From assembly GCF_004348995.1 (NCBI RefSeq), contig NZ_SMKQ01000008.1, positions 1 to 64,000 of the forward strand: a DNA stretch of 64,000 nucleotides. The letters are read 5' to 3'. Positions within the stretch are counted from its first letter, which is position 1, and each line of letters opens with the position of its first letter. Below are positions 57,321 to 64,000 of this stretch, one piece after another. The DNA is from Nonomuraea terrae (GTDB taxonomy: Bacteria; Actinomycetota; Actinomycetes; Streptosporangiales; Streptosporangiaceae). The notes beneath the pieces are model-generated. The model was given only the letters and a program-made list of their open reading frames with translations, did not search any database and was not told where the DNA came from. Position numbers and translations under genes: made by a program.

Positions 57321-59135
57321 GTGGCGGTCCTGCGATCCACCTCATCGGCAACCAGCGCCAGCGCCTCATTCTCATGCCCCAAACCGTCGGGAACGCAGCA
57401 AGGCGACATCCTGATCGCCTTCCAAACCTGTTCCGACTTCGGCAACGGCAACATGACCACCCCCACGGGTGGTTCGCCCTGGCAACTGCTCGGACAGCGG
57501 GACGACACCGAGTGGGCCGGAACCCGAGTCTGGTGGAAACGAGTAGGGGCGAGCGAACCAGCCGCGTACACATTCCGCCAGTCCGGAAACAACGACTCGA
57601 TCGCCGCCATCGCGGCCGTCGCAGACGCCGGCACAGCAACGCCGCTTATCGCCTCCACCGAAAACGGCGCCGACGCCAGCGTGTCCTGCCCGTCAGTGTC
57701 ATCATCGCTATCCCCAGGCGTGACCCTCCGCTGGGCTGCTGGTCTGCGCTTCTCCTTCGTCGGATGGTCTGCGCCGTCGGGATACTCGGAGCATCTCGAC
57801 CGATGGCTGTCTGCTGGTGCGACGGCTTCGCTGGCGTCCCGCCCACGAACCGCGACCGGGGCGACAGGCGCTGTAGCGTTCACCGCTTCCAGCGCGCCGA
57901 TTTTCAGTCACGGCTTCACCGTGGACGTCGGGGGAACTGCGGTTCCTCCCGCGCCGCCGCCGCCGGCGATCCCGCCTAGCAAGGACATTCATTACCGGTA
58001 TGTCTTCTGCGATCTGCTGACGGATGACTACATCACCGACCTTGATCTGTCGGACGTCTCCTACGACCGGCGGATCGGGGAGCCGGGCAGCTTTTCTGGG
58101 TCGATCAGTATTCCGTCCAACGATCCAAATCTTGCTGAGAAGGTCGCTGCGGTCGTCCCGCGCTACCCGGGTGACCTGTCTACGGGTCCTGGTAGGTGCG
58201 TGGTGCACGTCTACAGGAACGGCCTGATCTGGGGAAGCTACCTGATTTGGCAGGCGTCGCTCGGCATGTCCGACCGGGGCAACCTCCAAGCGCGCCTGTC
58301 GGGCGCCACCCTGGAGTCGTACCTCGATCGGGTGGAGGTCCGGGAGGACCTCGACTTCTCCGACACCGACCAGGTGGACATCGCGCGGGCGTTGATCGAG
58401 TCCATGCAGGGGCAGGCGGGCGCCGACCTCGGGATCACCCTGGCTGCGGGCGGCAGCGGCGTCACCCGCACCGTGTCGTACTTGGCGGGGGAGTCCACCA
58501 GCTACGGGCAGCGCTTGAACGAGCTGTCGCAGCTCAACGACGGCTTCGAGTGGATGATCCAGACCAGCGACCCCGGAGCCGGTACACGGATTCGTGAATG
58601 GGTTTTCGGCTATCCGAAGATCGGCGAAACCGACACCGAGCACCTGTTCACCCAGCCGGGGAACGTCGTGTCGTGGCAGGAAGACATCGACGCCACGCGA
58701 GGCGCCACGAGCTTCGTAGCGCGTGGTGAGTCCGTCAACGAGGACGCGTCCAGCTCGGGTGGCCCCACCCTGTCCGTACCGCACGACGCCGCGGCGCACT
58801 TCGCCGCCGGATGGCCCCGCCTCGACTCGACCATCACCGCGCACTTCCAGCGCGACACCGACACGCTCGACGACTACGCGGCCCGCTACGCGGCACAAAA
58901 CGCCGGCGCCGTCCGCGTCCACCAAGTCTCCATCCGCCTCGACGGCGACGACTTCACCCCCGCCCACCTCGGCGACCGAGCCCGGGTCGTGCTCGTCAAC
59001 CAGTGGTGGCCCCGACTCAACGGCGCCGCGTCCTTCGACCAGTCATGGCGGGTCATCGGCATCTCCGTCCAAGCAACCACACGAGGCCAGCGCGAGACCG
59101 CGCAACTGGTCTTCGAGGAGGTCATCGACTCATGA
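57321..59135 (+). CDS. Tail tip protein, ReqiPepy6 Gp37-like
   Basis: The product is 604 residues from GTG 57321 behind GGGAGG; the frame upstream overlaps the Dit gene. Residues 1-210 are the module shared with 33710 (TQQGDILIAFQTC; VRFSFVGWSAPSGYSE-like). Residues 225-604 match Gp37-like tail proteins (DRRIGEPGSFSGSISIP; TVSYLAGESTSYGQRLNELS; RARVVLVNQWWPRL), a hub-type component at the tail tip. Confidence 0.82.
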   Translation: MAVLRSTSSATSASASFSCPKPSGTQQGDILIAFQTCSDFGNGNMTTPTGGSPWQLLGQRDDTEWAGTRVWWKRVGASEPAAYTFRQSGNNDSIAAIAAVADAGTATPLIASTENGADASVSCPSVSSSLSPGVTLRWAAGLRFSFVGWSAPSGYSEHLDRWLSAGATASLASRPRTATGATGAVAFTASSAPIFSHGFTVDVGGTAVPPAPPPPAIPPSKDIHYRYVFCDLLTDDYITDLDLSDVSYDRRIGEPGSFSGSISIPSNDPNLAEKVAAVVPRYPGDLSTGPGRCVVHVYRNGLIWGSYLIWQASLGMSDRGNLQARLSGATLESYLDRVEVREDLDFSDTDQVDIARALIESMQGQAGADLGITLAAGGSGVTRTVSYLAGESTSYGQRLNELSQLNDGFEWMIQTSDPGAGTRIREWVFGYPKIGETDTEHLFTQPGNVVSWQEDIDATRGATSFVARGESVNEDASSSGGPTLSVPHDAAAHFAAGWPRLDSTITAHFQRDTDTLDDYAARYAAQNAGAVRVHQVSIRLDGDDFTPAHLGDRARVVLVNQWWPRLNGAASFDQSWRVIGISVQATTRGQRETAQLVFEEVIDS

Positions 59136-59545
59136 CAATGCCCTACCCTCGCGGGCTGGAAGACCGGCTCGAAGCGCTCGAACGCCGCGTCGAGCAGCTG
59201 TTCGCGTCAATCCAGAACCGGCAGCCCATCACCACCGCCTCGGCCGGGTGGAAGATCCCCAACCAGGGCCTGCCATCCAGCCCATCTTCTGGAGGCCACC
59301 TGACGGCGTCCGGCGCTGAGCCGATGTGGACGGGTTCTGACGGGTCAACCTACTCGCTGAAGCCGCCCCCGCCGTTCACGCCAGCCTCTGATCCGGGCGG
59401 CATGTCCGGCCTGTCCACACCCGACGACTGGCCAAGCACCTACGACCCCACGTACGGGGAGCGGGTGCAGGACGACCTGCAGATGATCCGCCTGTGGGTG
59501 CTGCAGCTGCGTTCCAACATGCTCTCGGGCGGCCTTCTCATCTGA
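59132..59545 (+). CDS. Minor tail protein
   Basis: The product is 137 residues from an ATGA overlap. A coiled-coil N-terminus (GLEDRLEALERRVEQLFASI) is followed by a Pro/Ser/Gly-rich region and a C-terminal helix (RVQDDLQMIRLWVLQLRSNM). It is probably a short tail-tip or collar-like trimer. No family is recognised. Confidence 0.65.
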   Translation: MTMPYPRGLEDRLEALERRVEQLFASIQNRQPITTASAGWKIPNQGLPSSPSSGGHLTASGAEPMWTGSDGSTYSLKPPPPFTPASDPGGMSGLSTPDDWPSTYDPTYGERVQDDLQMIRLWVLQLRSNMLSGGLLI

Positions 59546-59673
59546 TCGCCGCCCCTTCTGATTGTGGCCGCCCGCGTATCGACCCCAGCCCTGTGAGGGT
59601 GTGCTGGACGCGTCGGTAAAGGGAGCGCGGGCGGTCCACCCCATCTCACCTACCGACCCTTGGAGGCCGCTCT
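59546..59673. other. Gap between tail and lysis genes
   Basis: In 128 bases the only structure is a long-range pair GGCCGCCCGCG (59566-59576) with CGCGGGCGGTC (59626-59636), ten of eleven matching. It may fold as an attenuator. No gene is seen. Confidence 0.4.
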
Positions 59674-60018
59674 GTGGAGTGGACGCAAATCCCCGTCGTA
59701 CAGCTGGGGGCATTGGGCGTCCTGCTTGCCGTTCTCTGGCTGGTGTTCCGCGGGCACCTCGTGCCGTCGACGCTCGTGCCGCGCTCAACGCTCGACGACG
59801 TCAGATCCGACAGGGACACCCGCCTCGCCGAGGCGAACCAGGACGCGGCCGACTGGCGGGACCTGTACGTACGGGAGTGCGAGGCACACGACCTCACCCG
59901 GCGGGCGCACGCCGAAGAGATCCGGGCGGCGCTCCTGGCCAGCACCGAAGGCGCCCAGGTGGCTGCTGTGCTGCTGGCTGAGATCCGATCCAGGCAGATC
60001 GAGGCAGGCTCATCATGA
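59674..60018 (+). CDS. Membrane-anchored coiled-coil protein of the lysis region
   Basis: The product is 114 residues from GTG with GGAGG. One N-terminal membrane helix (LGALGVLLAVLWLVF) is followed by a long acidic/basic coiled coil (DRDTRLAEANQDAADWRDLY). It is spanin-like or a small virion protein. It is coupled to the next gene. Confidence 0.65.
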   Translation: MEWTQIPVVQLGALGVLLAVLWLVFRGHLVPSTLVPRSTLDDVRSDRDTRLAEANQDAADWRDLYVRECEAHDLTRRAHAEEIRAALLASTEGAQVAAVLLAEIRSRQIEAGSS

Positions 60019-60227
60019 CCGACCGCGATGACGAGAATCTGCCTGACATTGACGAAGCCCGCCATGCCGCCGACGAGTCGCTGCAGCGAGCCGAGCAGGA
60101 ACTGCGCCTCGCGCGAGAGCGCGCCAGATGCACGTTGAGCCTCGCCGACCGTCTGCGCCGGCTGAGGGAGGAGAACGGATTCCACGAGATTCTCAGCGAC
60201 GCGTTCGGAGGTGCCGGCCATGGCTGA
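60015..60227 (+). CDS. Small helical protein of the lysis region
   Basis: The product is 70 residues from an ATGA overlap. It is a single charged coiled coil (EARHAADESLQRAEQELRLA) ending LRRLREENGFHEILSDAFGG, a pattern typical of small proteins beside actinophage lysis genes. Its function is unknown. Confidence 0.65.
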   Translation: MTDRDDENLPDIDEARHAADESLQRAEQELRLARERARCTLSLADRLRRLREENGFHEILSDAFGGAGHG

Positions 60228-60546
60228 CCAGCTCTACCTGATCGGTAGCGGACTCCTGGTCGTGTCGGCTCTGCTGGCGCTCGCGTGTGTGGCGTCTCAG
60301 GCTTTGCTGGCCCGCTGGTGGGAGACCGCTGGCGGACGTCACGTGATGGGTTTCCAGGCTGTCCTGGCGGCGGTTCTGACGTTGTGGGCGCTGCGGGTGT
60401 GGATCCCCGACAGCGGTGTGATCCTCGCCCTGCGGTCTATCGCTTTCGCCGGCGTGCCCGCAGTCCTGGCGTGGCGGCTGGCCATCATCCTGCGCACCTG
60501 GCAAGCCAAGCGGCGCGAACATGCACAGAAGGGGCAGGATCGATGA
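60220..60546 (+). CDS. Three-helix membrane protein, holin-type candidate
   Basis: The product is 108 residues from ATG 60220 with GGAGG. It has three membrane helices (LIGSGLLVVSALLALACVAS; MGFQAVLAAVLTLWALRVW; AFAGVPAVLAWRLAIIL) and a basic tail. It overlaps the endolysin start. It is a holin or holin-antagonist candidate. Confidence 0.65.
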   Translation: MADQLYLIGSGLLVVSALLALACVASQALLARWWETAGGRHVMGFQAVLAAVLTLWALRVWIPDSGVILALRSIAFAGVPAVLAWRLAIILRTWQAKRREHAQKGQDR

Positions 60547-61238
60547 AGCTTGTGAAGCGTTCCGAGTTCGGGTGGGGCTCCTCGGGGGCGTCCTACGCGA
60601 AGCCGGCTCGCGGCTTGGTCATCCACTATGACGGCTCGGACCAGGGGTTGGCGGGTAAGCCGCACAGCGCCTGCGTGACGTATTGGAAGAACACGCGCCG
60701 CTTTCACGTGGGCTCCGCCCGCCAGTGGGTGGATATCGGGTACAGCTTCGGCGCCTGCCCGCACGGCTACGTGCTGGAGGGCCGCGGCTTGAATCGCGCG
60801 CAGGCCGCCCAGCCGACCGGCAACACGACTTTCTACAGCGTGACGCTCATGGGTGGCCCCGGCGAGGAGCCGACCTTGGAGCAGATCAACGCTGTCCGTG
60901 AGCTGCGGGCGTGGCTGATGGACAAGGGCGTCGGCCCGCTGGTGAAGGGCCACCGGGACTTTTTCCCCACCTCGTGCCCGGGAGACCGCCTGTACCAGCT
61001 GGTCAAGGACGGCACGTTCGGCAAGGCACCGACTGAGGAGGACGACGTGGACGTCAACGATGTCTGGCACAAGGCCCAGATCAAGATGAACAAGGGCGAA
61101 GAGACGGAGTCGGAGCGGTCGCCGGCCGCGGTGCTGCAGGAGCTGGAGACCGAGCAGGACCGGATGAAGGTCCGGCTGGACAACCTGAACGGCAAGCTCG
61201 ACGCGATCCTCGACAAGCTCGACGCGCTGACTCGCTGA
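60543..61238 (+). CDS. Endolysin, N-acetylmuramoyl-L-alanine amidase
   Basis: The product is 231 residues. The amidase_2/PGRP domain spans 1-165: zinc ligand His in LVIHYDG, active-site region TGNTTFYSVTLMGG, and GHRDFFPTSCPGDRLY near 140. A C-terminal coiled coil (VLQELETEQDRMKVRLDNLN) replaces a wall-binding domain. It cuts the peptide from the glycan for host lysis. It shares four bases with the holin candidate. Confidence 0.88.
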   Translation: MKLVKRSEFGWGSSGASYAKPARGLVIHYDGSDQGLAGKPHSACVTYWKNTRRFHVGSARQWVDIGYSFGACPHGYVLEGRGLNRAQAAQPTGNTTFYSVTLMGGPGEEPTLEQINAVRELRAWLMDKGVGPLVKGHRDFFPTSCPGDRLYQLVKDGTFGKAPTEEDDVDVNDVWHKAQIKMNKGEETESERSPAAVLQELETEQDRMKVRLDNLNGKLDAILDKLDALTR

Positions 61239-61242
61239 TCAA

Positions 61243-61296
61243 GGTGTTAGGAATCGGCTGATTTTATCAGCGCTTCCCTAACACCCTCCTTTTACC
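61243..61296 (+). terminator. Terminator after the endolysin
   Basis: GGTGTTAGGAA (61243-61253) pairs with TTCCCTAACACC (61274-61285), and the inner stem is GCTGAT/ATCAGC around TTT. CTCCTTTT follows. It separates endolysin from the downstream holin pair. Confidence 0.8.
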
Positions 61297-61354
61297 TGCG
61301 GCAACGCGGCAGGGTGCATGATTTTCCAACCTCAGATGAGAGGGCATTCACGCC

Positions 61355-61543
61355 ATGATCAAGGTAGGTAGTGCCGCGAAGTCCATCGTCGCCGCGGCGT
61401 CCGCTGGTACGGCTTCGCTCTTCACCGCGATGGGCGACAACGTCATCGTGACCGGCGAGTGGGTGACCATCGCCCTGGCCGTCCTCGGCGCGCTCGGGAT
61501 CACGTACGCGGTGCCGAATGCCGCGAAGTCGGATCAGAGGTGA
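61355..61543 (+). CDS. Holin-type membrane protein
   Basis: The product is 62 residues. Two membrane segments (SIVAAASAGTASLFTAM; WVTIALAVLGALGITYAV) are separated by a short polar turn, with a charged C-terminus. Size and layout match small actinophage holins. The ribosome binding site is weak. Confidence 0.75.
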   Translation: MIKVGSAAKSIVAAASAGTASLFTAMGDNVIVTGEWVTIALAVLGALGITYAVPNAAKSDQR

Positions 61544-61725
61544 GCAGCGGGACCTTCCTTGCGCTGCTCGGGCCGTTCGTCCTGGCGTGCTGTGCGCTCG
61601 CCGGTCTGGTCTGTCTTGCACTGTACCGCTGGGAAAAGGGTTGGCTTGCTCTTGCGTTGGCGCTCGGAGGATGGGCGCTGATCACCGTGGTGATGGGCCT
61701 GCTCTCGTACAACCTGAGCGCATAG
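61540..61725 (+). CDS. Second small membrane protein of the lysis cassette
   Basis: The product is 61 residues from a GTGA overlap. Two membrane helices (FLALLGPFVLACCALAGLVC; LALALALGGWALITVVMGLL) flank YRWEKGW. It is probably a co-holin or lysis regulator, coupled to the holin. Confidence 0.65.
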   Translation: MSSGTFLALLGPFVLACCALAGLVCLALYRWEKGWLALALALGGWALITVVMGLLSYNLSA

Positions 61726-61730
61726 ATGAC

Positions 61731-61779
61731 GACGCCCGCCTCTTCGTTGCCTTAGGGCAGCGGGGAGGCGGGCGTCTTT
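61731..61779. terminator. Bidirectional terminator at the end of the late operon
   Basis: GACGCCCGCCTC (61731-61742) pairs perfectly with GAGGCGGGCGTC (61765-61776) over twelve bases; TTT follows. It lies between the convergent lysis genes and leftward genes. Confidence 0.88.
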
Positions 61780-61791
61780 CGCGTTGTACGG

Positions 61792-62358
61792 CTACGCGGC
61801 AGCAGGATCCCTCAATCGTGGGGCTACCAGCTTGTCGAGGTTGTCGATGATGAACGCTTCGATCCGATCCCGCTCCTGAGGGTCGGTCGTGGTGACGCCT
61901 TGCATGAGGAGGTCCAACAGGAAGGCGTCCACGTGCTCTCGCCGGTCGATGATGTTCTCTCGCATGGCGACCTCGGCGCCCTGCTCGCGGCACAGTCCAC
62001 ACCAGGCGGTGCCTTGCCTCAGGCTCACCCTTAGGTGGGTGTCGCACATGGGTGCGGTGACGAGGTGCTCGTGGACGCATCCCATCACGCTGATGCGGGC
62101 CGCGTTGTTCGGGCACGGGCCCGGCGTTACCCAGGGGTGGTCGGGGTCTTCGTCGATGACGCTGGCACAGGAGATCTCGATGTGGAGCGGGCCGACCATC
62201 TCGTGCATGTCGGGAACGGAGTCGATGTGGATGCCGAGACGGTCGGAGATCTGCTGCCTGGTGGTGATGCCCAGTTCGGCGAGGGCCTTGGATGTGTCGC
62301 GGAACGAGATGAAACGGAACGCGTCCAGGCTTGTTAGAGGGATGTTCAGGACTGGCAT
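61792..62358 (-). CDS. Cys/His-rich protein upstream of the window's sortase pair
   Basis: The product is 188 residues. An N-terminal helical part (TSKALAELGITTRQQISDRL) resembles an HTH. The centre holds CPNNAARISVMGCVHEHLVT, then MCDTHLRV and WCGLCREQG, a multi-Cys/His zinc region. A helical acidic C-terminus (DAFLLDLLMQG) follows. No family is recognised. It lies 16 bases downstream of the sortase gene and is probably co-transcribed with it. Confidence 0.65.
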   Translation of the reverse strand: MPVLNIPLTSLDAFRFISFRDTSKALAELGITTRQQISDRLGIHIDSVPDMHEMVGPLHIEISCASVIDEDPDHPWVTPGPCPNNAARISVMGCVHEHLVTAPMCDTHLRVSLRQGTAWCGLCREQGAEVAMRENIIDRREHVDAFLLDLLMQGVTTTDPQERDRIEAFIIDNLDKLVAPRLRDPAAA

Positions 62359-62374
62359 GGCTCCTCCATCCGAG

Positions 62375-62953
62375 TCAGGCGGCGTCTGCCCACACGATGA
62401 TGTTCGCGACGTAGTGCGAGGTCGTCTTGTCGAACGCTCCTCCGCAGGTGATGAGCCGCAGCGCTGGCCCGTCCGTCTCTCCCCAGATCTGCTTGACGGG
62501 CAGGGCGGTCTTGGCGGTCTGCTGCTTGCGCCCGGCGACGAACTCGTGCGTCTTGCCCTGCTTGTCGGTGACGAGGATCTTCGCGCCCTTGCTGAGGGTC
62601 TTGAGGCGGGCGAACACGTCGGGTCCGCTCTTGCTGTCCACGTGGGCGGCGATCACAGCGGGACCGTCCTCGCCGGGCTTGGGCCCTTCCTCGTACCAGC
62701 CAGCGCGCCCGAATGCCGGCGTCTCCATGCTGCCGTCCTTGGCGAGCCCGAGCGGCACCAGGCGGGCGTCCACGCCGATGGAAGGGATACGGATCCGTGC
62801 GGGCTCTGAGACTGTGCGGGCGGGCGTGCTGGGTGTGGCGACGGTGGACGGCTGATCCGCAACGCGAAATGGCTGAGACGGTCCAGGAGAGGCTTCCGCG
62901 CCGCAGGCGGACGTGAGGACCAGACAGGCGGCTACGACGGCGAGACGACGCAT
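62375..62953 (-). CDS. Class E/F-like sortase (lipoprotein candidate)
   Basis: The product is 192 residues. A signal segment with LTSAC (Cys17) suggests a lipoprotein; a Pro/Thr linker follows. The sortase domain runs from RIRIPSIGVDARLVPLG; catalytic His104 is in IAAHVDS and Cys170 in LITCGG, and it ends NIIVWADAA. No Arg follows Cys170, where the family places its third catalytic residue. It would act outside the membrane to join a sorting signal to the wall or another protein. Its neighbour upstream is a probable substrate. Confidence 0.85.
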   Translation of the reverse strand: MRRLAVVAACLVLTSACGAEASPGPSQPFRVADQPSTVATPSTPARTVSEPARIRIPSIGVDARLVPLGLAKDGSMETPAFGRAGWYEEGPKPGEDGPAVIAAHVDSKSGPDVFARLKTLSKGAKILVTDKQGKTHEFVAGRKQQTAKTALPVKQIWGETDGPALRLITCGGAFDKTTSHYVANIIVWADAA

Positions 62954-63016
62954 GAGGGCTCCAGAGGTAAAGAGAAGGCTGGACGGCCCACACGGGACCG
63001 CCCAGCCGAAGGGGGA

Positions 63017-64000
63017 CTAGCGGGTCAGGCCGCCGAGACCGGTGTCCACGCGGGCGGGAACCGGGATGTTGTTCACGACCACGACCGGAGTGGTCGGGGT
63101 GGCGCTCGGCGTCTGGCAGTCCGGGGTCTCGGAGACGACGAACATCCACTCCGCCGCGGCGCCGTCCTTCAGCGTGTAGCCGTCGGCCGCCTCAGCGGTG
63201 AGGGAGACGTTGCCCGCCTCCACCGTGTACCGCTTGCCCTGCTCCACCGTCTTGCCGCTGGCGGTCTTGTAGACGACGCCGGCGACCTCGGGGATGGCGA
63301 TCGAGGCAGTCTTGTCGTCGCAGGTGGCCTGCGTCAGCACCGGCGCCGCCGGCGTGGCCTCCCGCACCTCGGGGGTGTCGGTGGGGCTCGTCGTCGGCGA
63401 CGGGCTCACGGGAGGCTCGGTCGGCGTGGGGCTCGGGCTGGGGCACGCCGCGGCCTTGTCGACGGTCAGGCGCCACCGCTCATCGCCCACCAGCCGGTAG
63501 CCGTCACGAGCCTCCGCGGCCACCCGGTAGACGCCCGGCCGCACCTTGTACTCGCCGGGCCGCCACGCCTCGCCGTTCACCTGGTAGGTGACGCCGTGCT
63601 TCGCCGGCACGGTCAGGGTGCCGCGGCTGGTGCCGCACTCGGGCTGGACCACCTTCGGAGCGTCGGGCGTCACCCGGGCCAGCGGACGGTTCAGGAACGA
63701 CACCGGGCGGCCATCGACCCGCAGGTCCGACACGACCACCTGGCCGGGCTTGCCGTTGTCGTACACGACGCCGGCGGCGCCGATGCGGCCGTTCGCCGGC
63801 ACCTTGAAGGTGACGACGCCGTTGCTGCCGCACTGGGTGCCCGCAGCGAGATTCTGGTCCCACGAGTTCGTGACGACGCCCTGCGCCTCCACGTAGACGC
63901 GGGGAGCTCCACCGTCGCACTTGGCGTCGCCCTGCAGGACGTAACGGAACGAGACCACGTCGCCAGCCTGGACGAACATGTCGAGGTTGGCGGTCTCGAC
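63017..64000 (-). CDS. Large secreted repeat protein, partial; probable sortase substrate
   Basis: At least 327 residues, cut at the window end. After a beta region come two related domains of about 60 residues (TLTVPAKHGVTYQVNGEAW, AEARDGYRLVGDERW; TASIAIPEVAGVVYK, AEAADGYTLKDGAA), joined by a Ser/Pro/Thr linker. The C-terminus is IPVPARVDTGLGGLTR with no membrane helix after it. The TGLGG tail beside a sortase gene suggests a sorting motif. It lies 63 bases upstream of the sortase. Confidence 0.75.
   Translation of the reverse strand, partial: VETANLDMFVQAGDVVSFRYVLQGDAKCDGGAPRVYVEAQGVVTNSWDQNLAAGTQCGSNGVVTFKVPANGRIGAAGVVYDNGKPGQVVVSDLRVDGRPVSFLNRPLARVTPDAPKVVQPECGTSRGTLTVPAKHGVTYQVNGEAWRPGEYKVRPGVYRVAAEARDGYRLVGDERWRLTVDKAAACPSPSPTPTEPPVSPSPTTSPTDTPEVREATPAAPVLTQATCDDKTASIAIPEVAGVVYKTASGKTVEQGKRYTVEAGNVSLTAEAADGYTLKDGAAAEWMFVVSETPDCQTPSATPTTPVVVVNNIPVPARVDTGLGGLTR

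Noticed and set aside
61726-64000. attR as a second copy of the tRNA-Ala 3' end
   Set aside because: Scanning for TTCGAATCTCCTAGGCTCCA and shorter parts found nothing; the right junction is left open rather than placed.

Overview
The window is high-GC DNA from an actinomycete. A family such as Streptosporangiaceae would fit, but the genus cannot be fixed from the sequence. Evidence is the GTG-rich, strongly G/C-ending codon use, a 39-residue DLW-39 family gene close to tRNA-Ala(TGC), a CsoR-type copper operon, WhiB chemistry and a class E/F-like sortase.

Bases 1 to about 6,590 are ordinary chromosome: the start of a MocR/GntR-type regulator, a divergent AhpD-like protein with an MFS transporter, a three-gene copper operon (copZ, a secreted or membrane HVHPE protein, copA) behind two CsoR-like boxes, DLW-39, a HAD hydrolase and tRNA-Ala(TGC).

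From the 3' end of tRNA-Ala the window becomes a siphovirus-type prophage of at least 55 kb. Its order is the classical one. First comes a leftward lysogeny block: tyrosine integrase, a Pro/Glu-rich membrane protein, a small protein and the repressor. A divergent operator region carries helically phased TTCGCA repeats and a probably leaderless cro-like gene. A long rightward early operon of overlapping genes follows, about 10.5-31 kb: antirepressor, Sak4-like ATPase, HNH nuclease, PAPS-reductase-like protein, WhiB-zinc-finger fusion, lambda-O-like initiator with iterons inside the gene, DnaB-like ATPase, DNA methyltransferase and many tiny zinc-ribbon proteins. A second antirepressor sits at 31.6 kb. 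A tail-fibre-like block (33-37 kb) precedes HNH, terminase, portal, MuF-like, scaffold, decoration and major capsid genes (37.5-45 kb). Next are connectors and neck proteins interrupted by a glycosyltransferase and an opposite-strand PH/SHOCT gene (45-48.6 kb). Then come the tail genes: major tail protein, -1 frameshifted chaperones, tape measure with an NlpC/P60 domain, Dit-like and Gp37-like proteins (48.6-59.5 kb). An amidase/holin lysis cassette ends at a strong terminator near 61.78 kb.

Beyond that terminator lie three leftward genes: a Cys/His-rich protein, a sortase-like lipoprotein candidate and a large secreted protein cut by the window end. No second copy of the tRNA-Ala 3' end was found by eye to the right of the lysis genes, so these three genes may still be inside the prophage as lysogenic-conversion cargo. 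Alternatively they are host genes and the right junction was missed. This sortase/substrate pair and the iteron-bearing initiator gene are the two most interesting parts of the window.
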